Below, one piece after another: positions 63,518-64,000 of a DNA stretch of 64,000 bases. The notes under the pieces were generated by a model that worked only from the letters and a program-made list of their open reading frames with translations, had not been told where the DNA came from and searched no databases. The first letter of the stretch is position 1. The number at the start of each line of letters is the position of its first letter. The DNA lies in the NCBI GenBank assembly GCA_003008705.1, contig PDUO01000043.1:35307-99306 (forward strand), written 5' to 3'. Origin of the DNA: Pezicula radicicola. Lineage: Eukaryota > Ascomycota > Leotiomycetes > Helotiales > Dermateaceae. Both the position numbers and the translations under genes were made by a program.

Positions 63518-64000
63518 TCCCCACGTTGCACACTCCTAGAATAAGATGATTGAAATACTTTAGGTAATAGTTCTCCTCGGTCCTTCGCTTCAGAGTATTA
63601 CAGTTTGGTGTGCAAATCTGATTGTATACAGTTGCTAACAAAATCGGCTTCCCCTCAGCTTACTGTGAAAGTTTCAGCCGAGCTCGGTAGACAGGGATAC
63701 CCACAAGCGCCTTACTAGAATAGGCTAGGCGCTGAGTCCGCGGGAATGTATAATTCAGTTATATATTCGAGCATGGCGCTAGATGAGGCTGAGCGCAGCA
63801 GCCGGGCCGAACGTCATAAACACGCAACCTGATCAACTTCTCCCACAAGCTTCACTGTGCGGCAGACCATTTACGCGCTATTGACCTGGCTTGGCGATAC
63901 AGGAAATAGTAGCGACCGCGTAGCTGATACAGTAGATCAAATCAAATCAAATCAAAACGAAGACAACCGGCGACACGCCACTATCACTGCGAACCATCGT
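63518..64000. other. Little-mutated right-end sequence, possible 5' leader of LINE 3
   Basis: The composition is normal, with CpG, CpA and TpG all present. No convincing gene is seen. It may contain the 5' UTR and promoter of LINE element 3 (minus strand) and then flanking host DNA. An ATCAA microsatellite lies at 63935-63956. Confidence 0.5.
63935..63956. repeat. (ATCAA)n microsatellite
   Basis: Four copies of ATCAA occur about 420 bp upstream of the LINE 3 ORF1 start candidate, in the same orientation as the array at 23874-23894 upstream of LINE 2 ORF1. Confidence 0.85.

Larger units (their letters stand above)
57800..63520 (-). mobile_element. LINE element 3, heavily RIP-mutated relative of element 2
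   Basis: The minus strand aligns by eye with element 2 at a nearly constant offset of about 39.5 kb over ORF2. For example, the segment near 60250-60330 matches element 2 at 20755-20840, and 60430-60480 matches 20930-20985. ORF2 runs about 61800 to 58020 and ORF1 about 63517 to 61930. Mutation is extreme in ORF2 but ends sharply in the first 200 bases of ORF1 (63310-63517), which are almost normal. A 150-bp unmutated island interrupts the ORF1/ORF2 junction. Confidence 0.8.

Overview
This window reads as an AT-rich, transposon-dense compartment of a filamentous ascomycete (Pezizomycotina) that has been heavily mutated by repeat-induced point mutation (RIP). Three things point there. Long tracts are almost free of CpA/TpG and saturated with TpA. 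Coding relics stay in one reading frame for hundreds of codons while Gln and Trp codons have become TAA/TAG. The gene families are fungal: a HET-domain NLR, a patatin-type NLR, a helicase/AAA giant and Tad/I-like LINEs. The species cannot be named from the sequence. Almost nothing here is an intact gene. The one long clean frame is the 3' (RNase H) part of a LINE at 17366-18163.

Layout, left to right. 1-6255 (+): a decayed, left-truncated gene for an NFX1/ZNFX1-type SF1 helicase followed by three CbxX/CfqX-type AAA domains. 7280-8760 (-): an unrecognised protein relic. 10570-11440 (+): a Tc1/mariner-superfamily DDE transposase relic. 13300-18290 (+): LINE element 1. 18300-23700 (-): LINE element 2, tail-to-tail with element 1. 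23963-26434 (+): an unrecognised 824-codon gene broken only by stops. 26980-32060 (+): a patatin-NB-ARC-TPR NLR with about 17 tandem TPR units. 32.1-41 kb: AT-rich DNA with further unrecognised coding traces. 41030-45040 (-): a HET-NB-ARC-TPR NLR with about 13 tandem TPR units. 45.65-57.75 kb: AT-rich DNA in which little can be identified. 57.8-63.5 kb (-): LINE element 3, with a small unmutated GC island inside it. 63.5-64 kb: little-mutated sequence.

The three recognisable non-transposon genes are all large ATPases of types tied to fungal non-self recognition or conflict: two STAND NLRs with different N-terminal effector domains (phospholipase and HET) and a helicase/AAA protein. In both NLRs the mutation load is heaviest over the 126-bp TPR repeats and fades toward the effector end. 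This suggests that internal tandem repeats, as well as transposons, attracted RIP. The best unexplained objects are the three unrecognised protein relics (7.3-8.8, 24.0-26.4 and 36-41 kb). I saw no tRNA, rRNA, CRISPR array or bacterial-type signal.
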